From positions 62,001 to 126,000 of the forward strand of contig NZ_RHFG01000005.1 of assembly GCF_004745485.1 (NCBI RefSeq): 64,000 nucleotides of DNA. Direction: 5' to 3'. The position numbers and the translations under genes are program-made. Every line of letters begins with the position of its first letter. Position 1 is the first letter of the stretch. The notes under the pieces are model-generated. The model made no database searches. It was not told where the DNA came from and saw only the letters and a program-made list of their open reading frames with translations. Below are positions 25,955-34,525 of this stretch, in pieces. Source of the DNA: Brevibacterium sp. S22. GTDB lineage: Bacteria; Actinomycetota; Actinomycetes; Actinomycetales; Brevibacteriaceae.

Positions 25955-27619
25955 TCAGGTCTGCCGTGCCCGCTCCACATGGGATCGGGCATGGACGATG
26001 GCCGTGGGCAGATCGTCGAAGAGATGCTTGTGATGTCGCAGAGCGTCGAGCACCCCGACGCGGCGGAAGAGACCCGCGTGCCCGTCCTTGACGCCCTTGA
26101 TGAGCACCGTGATGCCGCGCCGCTCGAACGCCCGGACCATGTCGCTGAGGATATGGGCCCCGGTGGCATCGACGAGTTCGAGCTGGGACATGCGCAGCAC
26201 GACGACCGTGACACCGTCCAGCCGCATCACCTCGTCGAAGATCCGATCCGCCGAGGCGAAGAACAGCGGTCCACGGAAGTGGACGATCGCGATCGATTCG
26301 TCACTCGGACTCACCTCGGTGCGGTCGGAGAGCCGTTCGATGCGCACCGAGGTGGCAGATGAGAGTTTGCGCAGAGCGAAGAACGCGGCCACGACGACAC
26401 CGATGCCCACGGCCACGATGAGGTCGAAGGACACGGTGATGAGCGCAGTGATGACGAAGCCTGCGGCATCGGACTTCGTCGAGCGCAGGATCGAGAGCAT
26501 CGTGCCCACGCGGACCATCCGCACGGCGGTGACGAAGAGGACCCCGCCGAGAGCCGCCAGCGGGATCTGGCTGACCGGAGCTGCGGCGACGAGCACGATG
26601 AGCAGCAGCACGAGCGCATGGACGATGGACGCCAAGCGGGTGCGGCCGCCGGCGCGGATATTCACCGAGGTCCGGGCGATGGCACCCGTCGCCGGGATGC
26701 CGCCGAAGAGTGAGGACCCGATCGAGGCGATGCCCTGACCGACCAGTTCCCGGTCGGGCTGATAGGCACCGGCATCGGACATCGACGAGGCGACCCTGGC
26801 CGAGAGCAGCGACTCGATGGCCGCCAGCGCCGCGATAGTCCCGGCCGCCGGCAGCAGCGTGGGCATCGCAGACAGATCGATGACCGGCAGGGTGGGACTC
26901 GGCAGGGACTGCGGAATGGTGCCGATCGTCGCCAGGGGAGTGGGGACGATGCCGGCGATGACGGTGACGATGATGATGCCGACGAGAGAGCCGGGGATCG
27001 AGGCGTGGATCTTCGGTGCCACCACCATGCACACGGCGACGATCGCCACCGCACCGAGCGAATAGGGCAGATAGGACCAGTCCGCCTCGGCGATGAGCTG
27101 AGTCGCGGCGACGAAGGCGTTCGTACTGTGTTCTCCCGGCCGCGAGGATTCGGCTGTGGTCACGAACGGCACCTGCTGGAGGAAGATGATCGCGGCGATG
27201 CCCACGGTGAAGCCCTCGATGACGGGCCAGGGGATGAACGAGACGGTGCGCCCCAGGCGCAGCAGACCGGCGACGACGACGATGATGCCGGCGATGAGGG
27301 TGACGGCGATGACCGCGTGCGCTCCGTGGCTGGCGACGATGGGCACGAGCACGACGGCCATCGCCCCGGTCGGTCCGGAGATCTGCAGATGGGAGCCGCC
27401 GAAGACCGCGGCGAGGAATCCGGCCACGATGGCGGTGATCAGACCCTGCTCAGCAGTCAGCCCGGAACTGACACCGAAGCCGAGTGCCAGCGGGAGGGCG
27501 ACGATGCCGACGGTGGCCCCGGCCAGCAGGTCCTTCGGCCAGGAGCGCCGGGTCTCTCGGTAGTCGCCGAGCGAGGGCAGCATGGAGCGAGCGCGCAGGA
27601 GAAATGATGCTGCGCTCAT
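25955..27619 (-). CDS. SulP family transporter with STAS domain, ArsR-linked
   Basis: A 554-residue membrane transporter. WPKDLLAGATVGIVALPLAL opens the SulP core, FGGIPATGAIARTSVNIRAG is the family motif around residue 305, and a STAS domain occupies about 440-545 (VVVLRMSQLELVDATGAHIL). It overlaps the arsR gene by 4 bp, so the ArsR protein likely controls it. Comparable arsR-sulP pairs occur in other bacteria; sulfate, sulfite or another oxyanion is possible. It ends 7 bp from the convergent SCO6745-type gene. Confidence 0.88.
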   Translation of the reverse strand: MSAASFLLRARSMLPSLGDYRETRRSWPKDLLAGATVGIVALPLALGFGVSSGLTAEQGLITAIVAGFLAAVFGGSHLQISGPTGAMAVVLVPIVASHGAHAVIAVTLIAGIIVVVAGLLRLGRTVSFIPWPVIEGFTVGIAAIIFLQQVPFVTTAESSRPGEHSTNAFVAATQLIAEADWSYLPYSLGAVAIVAVCMVVAPKIHASIPGSLVGIIIVTVIAGIVPTPLATIGTIPQSLPSPTLPVIDLSAMPTLLPAAGTIAALAAIESLLSARVASSMSDAGAYQPDRELVGQGIASIGSSLFGGIPATGAIARTSVNIRAGGRTRLASIVHALVLLLIVLVAAAPVSQIPLAALGGVLFVTAVRMVRVGTMLSILRSTKSDAAGFVITALITVSFDLIVAVGIGVVVAAFFALRKLSSATSVRIERLSDRTEVSPSDESIAIVHFRGPLFFASADRIFDEVMRLDGVTVVVLRMSQLELVDATGAHILSDMVRAFERRGITVLIKGVKDGHAGLFRRVGVLDALRHHKHLFDDLPTAIVHARSHVERARQT

Positions 27620-27987
27620 GCGGTGTCCGTACCCGAGATCTGCGGGAGGGTACGGGCCTGGCTGAGCCGTTCCTCGTCGTCTTCGAGCATGCTCAGCAGC
27701 AGACCGCGAGCCACAGCCAGCAGTTCGGCGGTGCGGCGGTCGACCAGTCGGTAGTAGACATGGCTGGCCCTCCGTTCGGAGACGACGAGGCGGTGCCGAC
27801 GCAGCACAGCGAGGTGCTGAGACAAGTGCGAGGCCTCGAGGCCGGTCTCCGACTGGAGGTCGGCGACGCTGACCTCCGAAGCACCGGAGAGGAGCTCGAG
27901 AATGCGGATGCGGAACGGGTGGGCGAGGCCCTTGAAGAGGTTCGCCTTGACCTCATAGAGCGGCTGCTGAGAGTGATTCAATGGCAT
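27616..27987 (-). CDS. ArsR family transcriptional regulator
   Basis: A 123-residue winged-helix repressor. FKGLAHPFRIRILELLSG (about 18-35), VSVADLQSETGLEASHLSQH (about 40-59) and the wing VVSERRASHVYYRLVD (about 68-83) are typical. The classic CVC metal site in helix 3 is absent, the protein has no cysteine at all, so it is not a standard arsenic or cadmium sensor. It is co-transcribed with the SulP gene and overlaps a palindrome at its own start codon, which suggests autoregulation. Confidence 0.88.
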   Translation of the reverse strand: MPLNHSQQPLYEVKANLFKGLAHPFRIRILELLSGASEVSVADLQSETGLEASHLSQHLAVLRRHRLVVSERRASHVYYRLVDRRTAELLAVARGLLLSMLEDDEERLSQARTLPQISGTDTA

Positions 27988-28001
27988 GATGAAATCATCA
28001 T
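27986..28001. promoter_or_regulatory. Palindrome over the arsR start codon, candidate operator
   Basis: ATGATGA-AA-TCATCAT is a perfect 7-bp-arm inverted repeat that includes the arsR start codon (27985-27987) and a possible -10 (TATGAT on the minus strand). ArsR dimers bind 12-2-12-like repeats in their own promoters. Confidence 0.5.
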
Positions 28002-28045
28002 ATCGAAGAGTGAGAGATGCGGTGGGGCGGTCTCAGTCAGTGAAA

Positions 28046-28075
28046 AGCCCGGTTCCGCGGGTGCGGAACCGGGCT
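28046..28075 (-). terminator. Rho-independent terminator of orn
   Basis: A 13-bp perfect stem (AGCCCGGTTCCGC with its complement) has a 4-nt loop. On the minus strand it is followed by TTTTC, directly downstream of orn. Confidence 0.85.
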
Positions 28076-28115
28076 GTGCCGGCGCAGTCAGGCAACGACT
28101 GCGTGGAGGAGGTGC

Positions 28116-28751
28116 TCAGCCTTCGTCGGACACACTCGTATCGGTGAGATTCGAGTAGTTCTCGGCCACCTCGGCGGCAATCGATTTCGCCTCATCGGAA
28201 CTCGGTCCCTCGGCGGAGAACACTGCCCTGCGGTAGTACTGGAGCTCGATGATCGAGTCGATGATGTCGCCGAGCGCGCGGTGTCCGCCGTGCTTGGCCG
28301 GAGCCTGGAAATAGGCCCGGGGGAACCACTGCTTGGCCAGTTCCTTGATCGATGAGACGTCGATGATCCGGTAGTGCAGGTGCTCGACGAGTTCAGGCAT
28401 CTGCTTGGTGAGGAACACCTTGTCGGTGCCCACGGAGTTCCCGCCCAGCGGAGCCTTGCCCGACTCGGGGACATGCTTCTTCACGTATTCGAGGACCCGG
28501 GTCTGCGCCTCGGCGACGGTGGCGCCCGCATCGAGTTCGGTGATCAGGCCCGAGGTGGTGTGCATATTCGTGACGAACTCGTTCATATTCGCCCGTGCAT
28601 CCGCCGAGGGCCTGATGACGATGTCGATTCCGTCATCAAGGGGGTTGAGCTCGAAGTCGGTGACGATCGCAGCCACCTCGATGAGTTCGTCCCGCACCTC
28701 GTCGAGGCCGGTCATTTCGCAGTCGATCCACACAATTCTGTTGTTGCTCAC
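28116..28751 (-). CDS. orn: Oligoribonuclease
   Basis: A 211-residue DEDDh 3'-5' exoribonuclease that degrades nanoRNAs, including pGpG from cyclic-di-GMP turnover. The Exo I motif VWIDCEMTGLD is at 7-17. NSVGTDKVFLTKQMPEL and YRIIDVSSIKELAKQW hold Exo II, and HRALGDIIDSI (His and Asp) holds Exo III. Length is slightly above the usual 180-200 owing to an acidic tail. The GTG at 28751 has TAAGCT 6 nt upstream, another leaderless-type start. Confidence 0.95.
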   Translation of the reverse strand: MSNNRIVWIDCEMTGLDEVRDELIEVAAIVTDFELNPLDDGIDIVIRPSADARANMNEFVTNMHTTSGLITELDAGATVAEAQTRVLEYVKKHVPESGKAPLGGNSVGTDKVFLTKQMPELVEHLHYRIIDVSSIKELAKQWFPRAYFQAPAKHGGHRALGDIIDSIIELQYYRRAVFSAEGPSSDEAKSIAAEVAENYSNLTDTSVSDEG

Positions 28752-28979
28752 CCACCCAGCTTAGGGCAGGCAACGGCGATCGGGACATTCCGGGGTGGAA
28801 ACTGCGCCTGCCCGCGGCCGGGTCACGGCCGCCTCGGCGAGGGCCGAGGATCGGGTTGGGCGTGTGAACGTCGACACACACTGAACGTGCGCACAAAGGC
28901 GATGTCCGGAATGTGACTTAAACTTGAAGTGTCCCCGAACCAGGGGTGCCATTTTGCTCGGCTGAGGGAAGGTTCGCAC

Positions 28980-30599
28980 GTGCGCTACACATTCGCTGTG
29001 ATTCTCATGGTGGTGGGTGTCATCGTCGGTGGCCTCGGCATCCTGCAGAAGACCCTGTGGGCGCCGGAGGATACGATCACTGCCACTGCGCAGATCGACG
29101 CCGACAAACCGGCAGTCATCGTCGACCCCGGAATGCTCAACCTGTACGAAACCCCTGCGACTCTGACGGCCGAGGGCAGCGGTGATCTCACGATCGCCCA
29201 AGCTCCGATCGAGAACGTCGAAGCCTGGGCGGGACAGTCTGCCTATGATCGTGTCACCGGCCTCGCCGAAGGCGGCAAGCTCACGACTAAGGCCACCGAC
29301 GGTGAGGGCAAGGTGTCCGATCCGTCCGGAGACGATCTGTGGCAGTCGCAGGTCACCGGCACCGACTCGGTGGAACTGGAATGGAACGACGATGCCAACC
29401 GCACCGGTTTCCTCATCGCCGGTGACGGCGAGGCAGGACAGGTCAAGTCCGTGACCCTCACCTGGCCCAACCATGCCGAGACCCCCTGGGCGATCCCGCT
29501 GATGATCATCGGCGGCGTCGTCTTCATCATCGGCGTCGCCCTCCTCTTCCTCGGCGCGAACAGATCGAAGAAGGAAGCGGACCGACGCAAGGCACGCCAG
29601 GAGCGTCGCCGCAAGCTCGCCGAATACGGCACCGCATTCGCCGTCGTCCCCGTGCTGGCGCTGAGCGCCTGCGGTCCCGAAGAGCTGCCGAAGCCCGAAC
29701 CCTCCGAGGCTCCGAGCTCTGCGGTCGCAGGAGTCACCGACGACCAGGCCAAACGGATCCTCGATTCCGTGGCCGAAGACGTCAACGCCGCGGACAAGAA
29801 GACCGATGGGAAGGCGCTGGCCCAGCGCGCCGCCGGTCCCGCACTCAAACAGCGTGAAGACCTGTACAAGGTGAAGGAAGACGTCGAGGATCAGAAGATG
29901 GCGCCGGCCGTGGCCAGCGAAGAGATCGTCGCCAACTACACCACCGCCACTGATGCGTGGCCGCGCGTGACCAGCCTGATCACCTCCGCCGGCGGGAACT
30001 CGCAGCTGCTCGTGCTGACCCAGGAGGATCCGCGCAGCAACTACAAGCTGTGGTCGCAGACCCAGCTGACCAGCGGCACGGAGCTGCCCGAACTGCCCGA
30101 CTCCCGTCAAGGCGCGAAGATGCTCGAGCCGGGAGCCGACGAGTTCGCCACCACCCCGGAGAAGGCAGTCGCCGACTATGCGAAGGCCCTCGGCAACGGG
30201 CAGGATTCGAAGGAAGCGAAGAAATTCGAGTCCGACGACTTTGCCAAGTCCATCTGGAAGAACCAGAAGGAGCAGAAGGACAGCGCCGAATCCGGCAAGG
30301 CCGAGGTGAAGTACAAGTACACCCCGGGCAAGGAACTCGTCGCCCAGGGCACGGCCGGTGACGCCGCCATCGTCACCGGAGTCGTCGACGCCGAGTCGAC
30401 GATCAGCCCCGAGTCGAACGACGGACGCACAGGCACCCTGTCCCTGTCGTCGCCGCAGAAGGAACTCGTCGGTTCCGGGTCGACTCAGGAACCGGTGACG
30501 ACGAAGACCACTCAGGTGCTCACTTTCCTCGTGCCCAAGGACGGCAAGGTCAAGCTCATCGGCGGTCTCGAGACCCTCGCCGGAGCCGAGGCCGGCTGA
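28980..30599 (+). CDS. Membrane protein with an internal lipoprotein-type signal, unknown function
   Basis: A 539-residue protein. A first helix (about 4-24, YTFAVILMVVGVIVGGLGIL), an outer beta-rich domain (25-165) and a second helix (about 169-193) lead to a very basic cytoplasmic stretch (RSKKEADRRKARQERRRK). A hydrophobic run then ends in the lipobox LSAC with Cys231. The remaining 300 residues are hydrophilic and would be outside. The second half looks like a complete lipoprotein fused in frame. GTG 28980 follows GGGAAGG by 7 nt. It shares this plan with the gene at 31711, with a thioredoxin-TPR gene between them. Confidence 0.78.
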   Translation: MRYTFAVILMVVGVIVGGLGILQKTLWAPEDTITATAQIDADKPAVIVDPGMLNLYETPATLTAEGSGDLTIAQAPIENVEAWAGQSAYDRVTGLAEGGKLTTKATDGEGKVSDPSGDDLWQSQVTGTDSVELEWNDDANRTGFLIAGDGEAGQVKSVTLTWPNHAETPWAIPLMIIGGVVFIIGVALLFLGANRSKKEADRRKARQERRRKLAEYGTAFAVVPVLALSACGPEELPKPEPSEAPSSAVAGVTDDQAKRILDSVAEDVNAADKKTDGKALAQRAAGPALKQREDLYKVKEDVEDQKMAPAVASEEIVANYTTATDAWPRVTSLITSAGGNSQLLVLTQEDPRSNYKLWSQTQLTSGTELPELPDSRQGAKMLEPGADEFATTPEKAVADYAKALGNGQDSKEAKKFESDDFAKSIWKNQKEQKDSAESGKAEVKYKYTPGKELVAQGTAGDAAIVTGVVDAESTISPESNDGRTGTLSLSSPQKELVGSGSTQEPVTTKTTQVLTFLVPKDGKVKLIGGLETLAGAEAG

Positions 30600-30751
30600 C
30601 GGCTGAAGAATCGGCACCGCAGCACTCGGTCCCTGACGGCTGAGGAAATAGCCGCAGGCGCACCGGTGTTGATACGTTCTGTTGGATGAACATGGACCAG
30701 GGGCGGGACGGATTTCGCCGGGCCCACAGACCGCGTCACAAAGGAGACCAC

Positions 30752-31714
30752 GTGTCAATGGATCCCTCACAGGAGAACACGCAGCCCGATCAGGGACTCG
30801 ACCTGTCGGCTGTGCGCAGCAAGAACATGCCTGCCGAACAGGATGGATCGACAGGTGCTGCCGCGGCGAGCGCCGGCGGTCCCGCAGGTCAGGATCCGAA
30901 CGCAGTCGACGTTCCGGGGCTGGTCTTCGACGTCGACGAATCGACGTTCACCAGCCTCGTCGCGATCTCCGACCGAGTGCCCGTCGTCGTCGATCTGTGG
31001 GCCGAATGGTGCGAGCCCTGCAAACAGCTGTCGCCGATCCTCGAACGCGTCGTCACCTCCTACGGGGGCCGGCTCGTGTTGGCGAAGGTCGACGTCGATG
31101 CGAACCCGCGCCTGCAGCAGGCCTTCGGCGTTCAGTCGATTCCCACGGTCGTCGCCCTCATCAAGGGCCAGCCCGTCCCGCTGTTCCAGAGCGCTCTGCC
31201 CGAACCGCAGGTCCAGGCCTATTTCGATGAGCTGCTCAAACTGGCTGGCGAGAACGGTGTGACCGGATACGCGGTCGCCGGCGGAGCCGAACCCGAACCG
31301 GCGGGCCCCGCCCACCCGGAGGCTGAAGAAGCACTCGCCAACGGCGACTTCGACACCGCCGAGAGCCTGTTCAAAGCCGCACTGGCGAACTCTCCGGCCG
31401 ACGAGGACGCGAAGTTCGGTCTCGCCCGGGCAGGGCTGGGCCGCCGCCTCATCGACCAGGAACCGACCGATCTCATCGCCGCCGCAGATGCGGCCCCCAC
31501 GGACGTCGAAGCCGCGAAGGCGGCCGCAGATGCCGAGGTCGTCAGCGGTCATGCCGGCAGCGCCTTCAACCGACTCATCTCCCTCATCCGCACCTCTGCC
31601 GGTGATGAGAAGGAGTCCCTGCGCCTGCGGGTCCTCGAACTCTTCGAGGTCCTCGGCGCCGACGACCCAACCGTGACCAAGGCACGGACCGCACTCATGA
31701 GGGCACTGTTCTGA
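30752..31714 (+). CDS. Thioredoxin-domain protein with TPR-like C-terminus (CnoX/YbbN-like)
   Basis: A 320-residue protein. The thioredoxin fold lies at about 65-165 with VVDLWAEWCEPCKQLSPILE (active-site Cys87 and Cys90) and the cis-proline loop QSIPTVVALIKG. Helical repeats follow at about 195-320 (ALANGDFDTAESLFKAAL, AKFGLARAGLGRRLI). The plan matches CnoX/YbbN chaperedoxins, which protect clients and hand them to chaperonins. E. coli CnoX lacks a full CxxC, whereas this one has CEPC. GTG 30752 has AAGGAG 5-6 nt upstream. Its stop overlaps the next gene's probable CTG start. Confidence 0.87.
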   Translation: MSMDPSQENTQPDQGLDLSAVRSKNMPAEQDGSTGAAAASAGGPAGQDPNAVDVPGLVFDVDESTFTSLVAISDRVPVVVDLWAEWCEPCKQLSPILERVVTSYGGRLVLAKVDVDANPRLQQAFGVQSIPTVVALIKGQPVPLFQSALPEPQVQAYFDELLKLAGENGVTGYAVAGGAEPEPAGPAHPEAEEALANGDFDTAESLFKAALANSPADEDAKFGLARAGLGRRLIDQEPTDLIAAADAAPTDVEAAKAAADAEVVSGHAGSAFNRLISLIRTSAGDEKESLRLRVLELFEVLGADDPTVTKARTALMRALF

Positions 31715-33507
31715 TCCAGAGAATCCGACTCATCACCGCCATCCTCTTCGGCGTAGCCGCACTCACGCTCGTCGGATTGGTCATCTCTGCGCTCTCGGTC
31801 GTCGGCACCGACGAGATCACCGAGACGCCTGCGTTCGAAGTCAAGGACGGCGCCTACGCCGTCGTCCTCGATGAAGCGATCGTGCCCTATTCGGGTTCGA
31901 GCGTGACCGTGACGGCGAAGAACTCGAAGGGCACGGAGCTGTTCGTCGGCACCGCCAGCGGGGTGGATGCCGACAGCTACCTCGACGGGGTGGCGCAGGA
32001 GCAGATCAGTGATGTGTCGTTCCCGAATTCGGCCTCCCACCGGTTCACTCCCGGTGATGAGAAGCCGGAGGCCGATATCACCGACCGCGACTGGTGGATC
32101 AGCAAGGACACGGGCCCAACGGTCGCGAAGACCTTCGACCTCGATGCCGAGCCGCAGATGCTCGTCATCGCCCCTGCGAACTCCGATGACAGTCTCGATG
32201 GAACGACGGTGAGCCTCAAGATGCGCGTCAAGGGCGTGTTCGCACTCAGCCTGCTCGGCATCGCCGGCGCCATCATCCTCGCCGGATTCTCCGTGTTCTT
32301 CTTCATGCGCTGGTGGAGCTCACGCATCCGCCCACCTAAGAAGGACTCCGGAGGGACAGGCAAGGACGACGACGGCAGCGGTCCTGTCAACGGTGACTCC
32401 GGCCGGGGGTCTGCCGACGGGCGTGCGGTCACAGGCGAGCCGGGTCCGGCGACTCAGCCGATCTCGACAGTGCAGCCGGGCATGGGCGGCCAAGCCCCGC
32501 CTCGGCGACGGGATCTGCGGAATCGTCGTTCCCTGCGCGCGGTGACGGCGGCCATGATGGGCACCGGACTCGTGCTCAGCGGCTGCGCGAACATGCCGGT
32601 CGCCAAACCCAGCAGTCCCGATGTCACCCCGTACGAACGCACAGCGGTGCGCCCCGGCGAGGCTGGGAAATTCATGACGAGCTACACGGAATCGCTGGAC
32701 AAGACACTCGGGGACAAGGGCAGCGACCTGGACAAGATCCAGGCGGCACCGCTCATCGACCACACCCGCGCACAGATCCAGATCGCGGACAAGGCGAAGC
32801 AGAAGCTGCGCGCACCGGATTTCACCGAGGTCGTCGCCGGCAGCCCGAGCTTCACTGAGTACCCGATGTGGTTCTACGCCTTCGGCACCGCGGACAAGAA
32901 GTCCACGGACGGGGACAAGCAGCTGACTCAGGTGATGCTGGTGACGCGGGAATCGGCATCGACCGATTCGCTCGTGCGCTCAGCGTCCTATATTCCCAGC
33001 GATCAGATGCCGACCCTCATGGCCGATGACCGCGGCGCGGTGGAGAAGGGGCCGGAGGAATTCGCCGCCGATATGACCACCGCATCCGATGACGTCTCAG
33101 CGTTCCTCGTCGACGGCAAGGGGAAGTCAGGGGGGCCCGAAGGACTCAAGGAAGGCGGATTCAAGGGGTTCCGCGATTACGTGGGCGACCTGCGGGACAA
33201 GGACTCCGGCTTCGACAAGGTCGACGTCGACTGCAAGCCCTATGAGGACCTCAAGTTCGAGGACATGAGCTTAAGCACCGAGAACGGTGCGATCGGGATG
33301 GGCGAAGTCCGCTGCACGCTGACGATCAAGGCGCCGTCCGACTACGCTCTCGACCTCGGCGACACAGTCGAAGCAGTGAAGACGAACGACAAAGAGGGCG
33401 ACACCATCAAGGTCGACACCGCACACCCGTATGTGCTGATGAAGACCGATGACGAGCTCACCGCCGTCGCCACTGACTGGAACGTCCTGTCCTCCCGCGT
33501 CGAGTGA
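31711..33507 (+). CDS. Second membrane protein with an internal lipoprotein-type signal
   Basis: About 598 residues if initiated at CTG 31711. That codon overlaps the upstream stop as CTGA and has GAGGG 7 nt upstream. The first helix then reads IQRIRLITAILFGVAALTLV; the TTG at 31777 would cut it in half. An outer domain (about 35-170), helix 2 (about 176-201), a Gly/Asp-rich then Arg-rich linker (RRRDLRNRRSLRAVTAAMMG) and the lipobox LSGC with Cys292 repeat the plan of the gene at 28980. The C-terminal 300 residues are outer and soluble. Function unknown. Confidence 0.75.
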   Translation: MIQRIRLITAILFGVAALTLVGLVISALSVVGTDEITETPAFEVKDGAYAVVLDEAIVPYSGSSVTVTAKNSKGTELFVGTASGVDADSYLDGVAQEQISDVSFPNSASHRFTPGDEKPEADITDRDWWISKDTGPTVAKTFDLDAEPQMLVIAPANSDDSLDGTTVSLKMRVKGVFALSLLGIAGAIILAGFSVFFFMRWWSSRIRPPKKDSGGTGKDDDGSGPVNGDSGRGSADGRAVTGEPGPATQPISTVQPGMGGQAPPRRRDLRNRRSLRAVTAAMMGTGLVLSGCANMPVAKPSSPDVTPYERTAVRPGEAGKFMTSYTESLDKTLGDKGSDLDKIQAAPLIDHTRAQIQIADKAKQKLRAPDFTEVVAGSPSFTEYPMWFYAFGTADKKSTDGDKQLTQVMLVTRESASTDSLVRSASYIPSDQMPTLMADDRGAVEKGPEEFAADMTTASDDVSAFLVDGKGKSGGPEGLKEGGFKGFRDYVGDLRDKDSGFDKVDVDCKPYEDLKFEDMSLSTENGAIGMGEVRCTLTIKAPSDYALDLGDTVEAVKTNDKEGDTIKVDTAHPYVLMKTDDELTAVATDWNVLSSRVE

Positions 33508-33545
33508 AGCGGGGCCGCGGTCGGCGCGACGAGAGAGGCTCGTGC

Positions 33546-34064
33546 TCAGCCGCGGTGGGCGCGACGGCCGACGCGCAGCAGCCACCACAGGCCGATGAGC
33601 GGCAGGATCAGCGGAATATAGCCGTATCCGCTGCCGAAGTTCGACCACACCGACGGCTTCGCGAAGTCCTCGGGGTGGGTGTGGCTGAGGATGCCGACGA
33701 CGATGACGCCGACGAACTCGATCGCGCAGGCGGCAACGGCGATCCGGTGCGAGACACGGTTGCCGATGACCAGGCAGATGGTGGCGAGGATGTAGATCAC
33801 CGCAGCCATTGCCGACAGTGAGTACGCGATCGGCGCGACGTCGAATTCGCGGATGAGCTGGTAGCCCGCCCGCGCGGTGGCCGAGAGCGCGAAGACCCCG
33901 TACACCGCGGTCAGTGCCCGTCCCGGTCCGGTATGCATCGCCGAGTACGGGGACCGTCCCGTCTTTTCCGACTTTCCCGTCGCCGAGACGGCCATGGAGT
34001 CTCTGCTGCCCGTTGAGTTCGCATCGTCGGCGGAGTCCCCGCCGAACCGGTTGCTTCTGGTCAC
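33546..34064 (-). CDS. Four-helix membrane protein, unknown function
   Basis: A 172-residue protein with a disordered N-terminal 50 residues and four membrane helices (about 55-75, 83-105, 110-130, 150-165). WSNFGSGYGYIPLILPLIGLWWLLR closes it (visible as GSGYGYIPLILPLIGLWWLL). GTG 34064 overlaps the upstream gene's stop as GTGA. The pair with the gene at 34061-34411 lies divergent from the cysteine desulfurase. I do not recognise a functional family. Confidence 0.75.
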   Translation of the reverse strand: MTRSNRFGGDSADDANSTGSRDSMAVSATGKSEKTGRSPYSAMHTGPGRALTAVYGVFALSATARAGYQLIREFDVAPIAYSLSAMAAVIYILATICLVIGNRVSHRIAVAACAIEFVGVIVVGILSHTHPEDFAKPSVWSNFGSGYGYIPLILPLIGLWWLLRVGRRAHRG

Positions 34065-34411
34065 TGCCAAATCTGGTCCAATCTCTCGATCATCACGATC
34101 ACCGTCAGTCCCGCTGCGGCAAGCACCCCCGGCCCCCAGCGGCTCAGTTCCGCAAACGCCCAGAATCCTGCCAGCGCCATGACCATGATCGCGGTGATGA
34201 TGTAGCCGAAGTAGAGCAGCGGGTCGACATCATGCGTGGAGCCGAAGGTCGCGATCGAGATGATCAGCTGCACGATGAGCAGCAGCAGAAGCAGGGCGGC
34301 ACCGCCGAGCAGGGCTTTGCCGGCCGGGCGGTTGCGGATGGTCTCGATGAGCGACCACAGGGTCAAAACGCCGGTGACGGCGTAGAGGACGATGGTGAAA
34401 ACGGTGAACAC
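34061..34411 (-). CDS. Small membrane protein, unknown function
   Basis: A 116-residue protein of about four hydrophobic segments (FTIVLYAVTGVLTLWSLIE, ALLGGAALLLLLLIVQLII, YFGYIITAIMVMALAGFWAF, GVLAAAGLTVIVMIERL). The start is GTG 34411, 7 nt after TAAACT, a leaderless-type promoter. It is translationally coupled to the next membrane gene through GTGA. Conserved small membrane proteins often sit beside this desulfurase-mnmA cluster in actinobacteria, but their role is unknown. Confidence 0.75.
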   Translation of the reverse strand: MFTVFTIVLYAVTGVLTLWSLIETIRNRPAGKALLGGAALLLLLLIVQLIISIATFGSTHDVDPLLYFGYIITAIMVMALAGFWAFAELSRWGPGVLAAAGLTVIVMIERLDQIWQ

Positions 34412-34513
34412 CCGACCCAGTTTAGTCGGCCTCAGTGCTCGCCAGCTTCTCCGCATGCGCCGCTTCGCGGGTGAGATGCCGCACGGATCCTGGCCGCAGC
34501 CCGGATCAGGGCC

Positions 34514-34519
34514 TAAAAT
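34514..34519 (+). promoter_or_regulatory. -10 element for a leaderless desulfurase transcript
   Basis: TAAAAT lies 6 nt before GTG 34526. Confidence 0.5.
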
Positions 34520-34525
34520 TGCAGG

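Noticed and set aside
28761-30770. A 669-codon open frame on the minus strand
   Set aside because: It lies opposite the membrane protein gene at 28980 and reads as low-complexity Gly/Arg/Asp chain without domains. It also overlaps orn. It is a by-product of high GC content.
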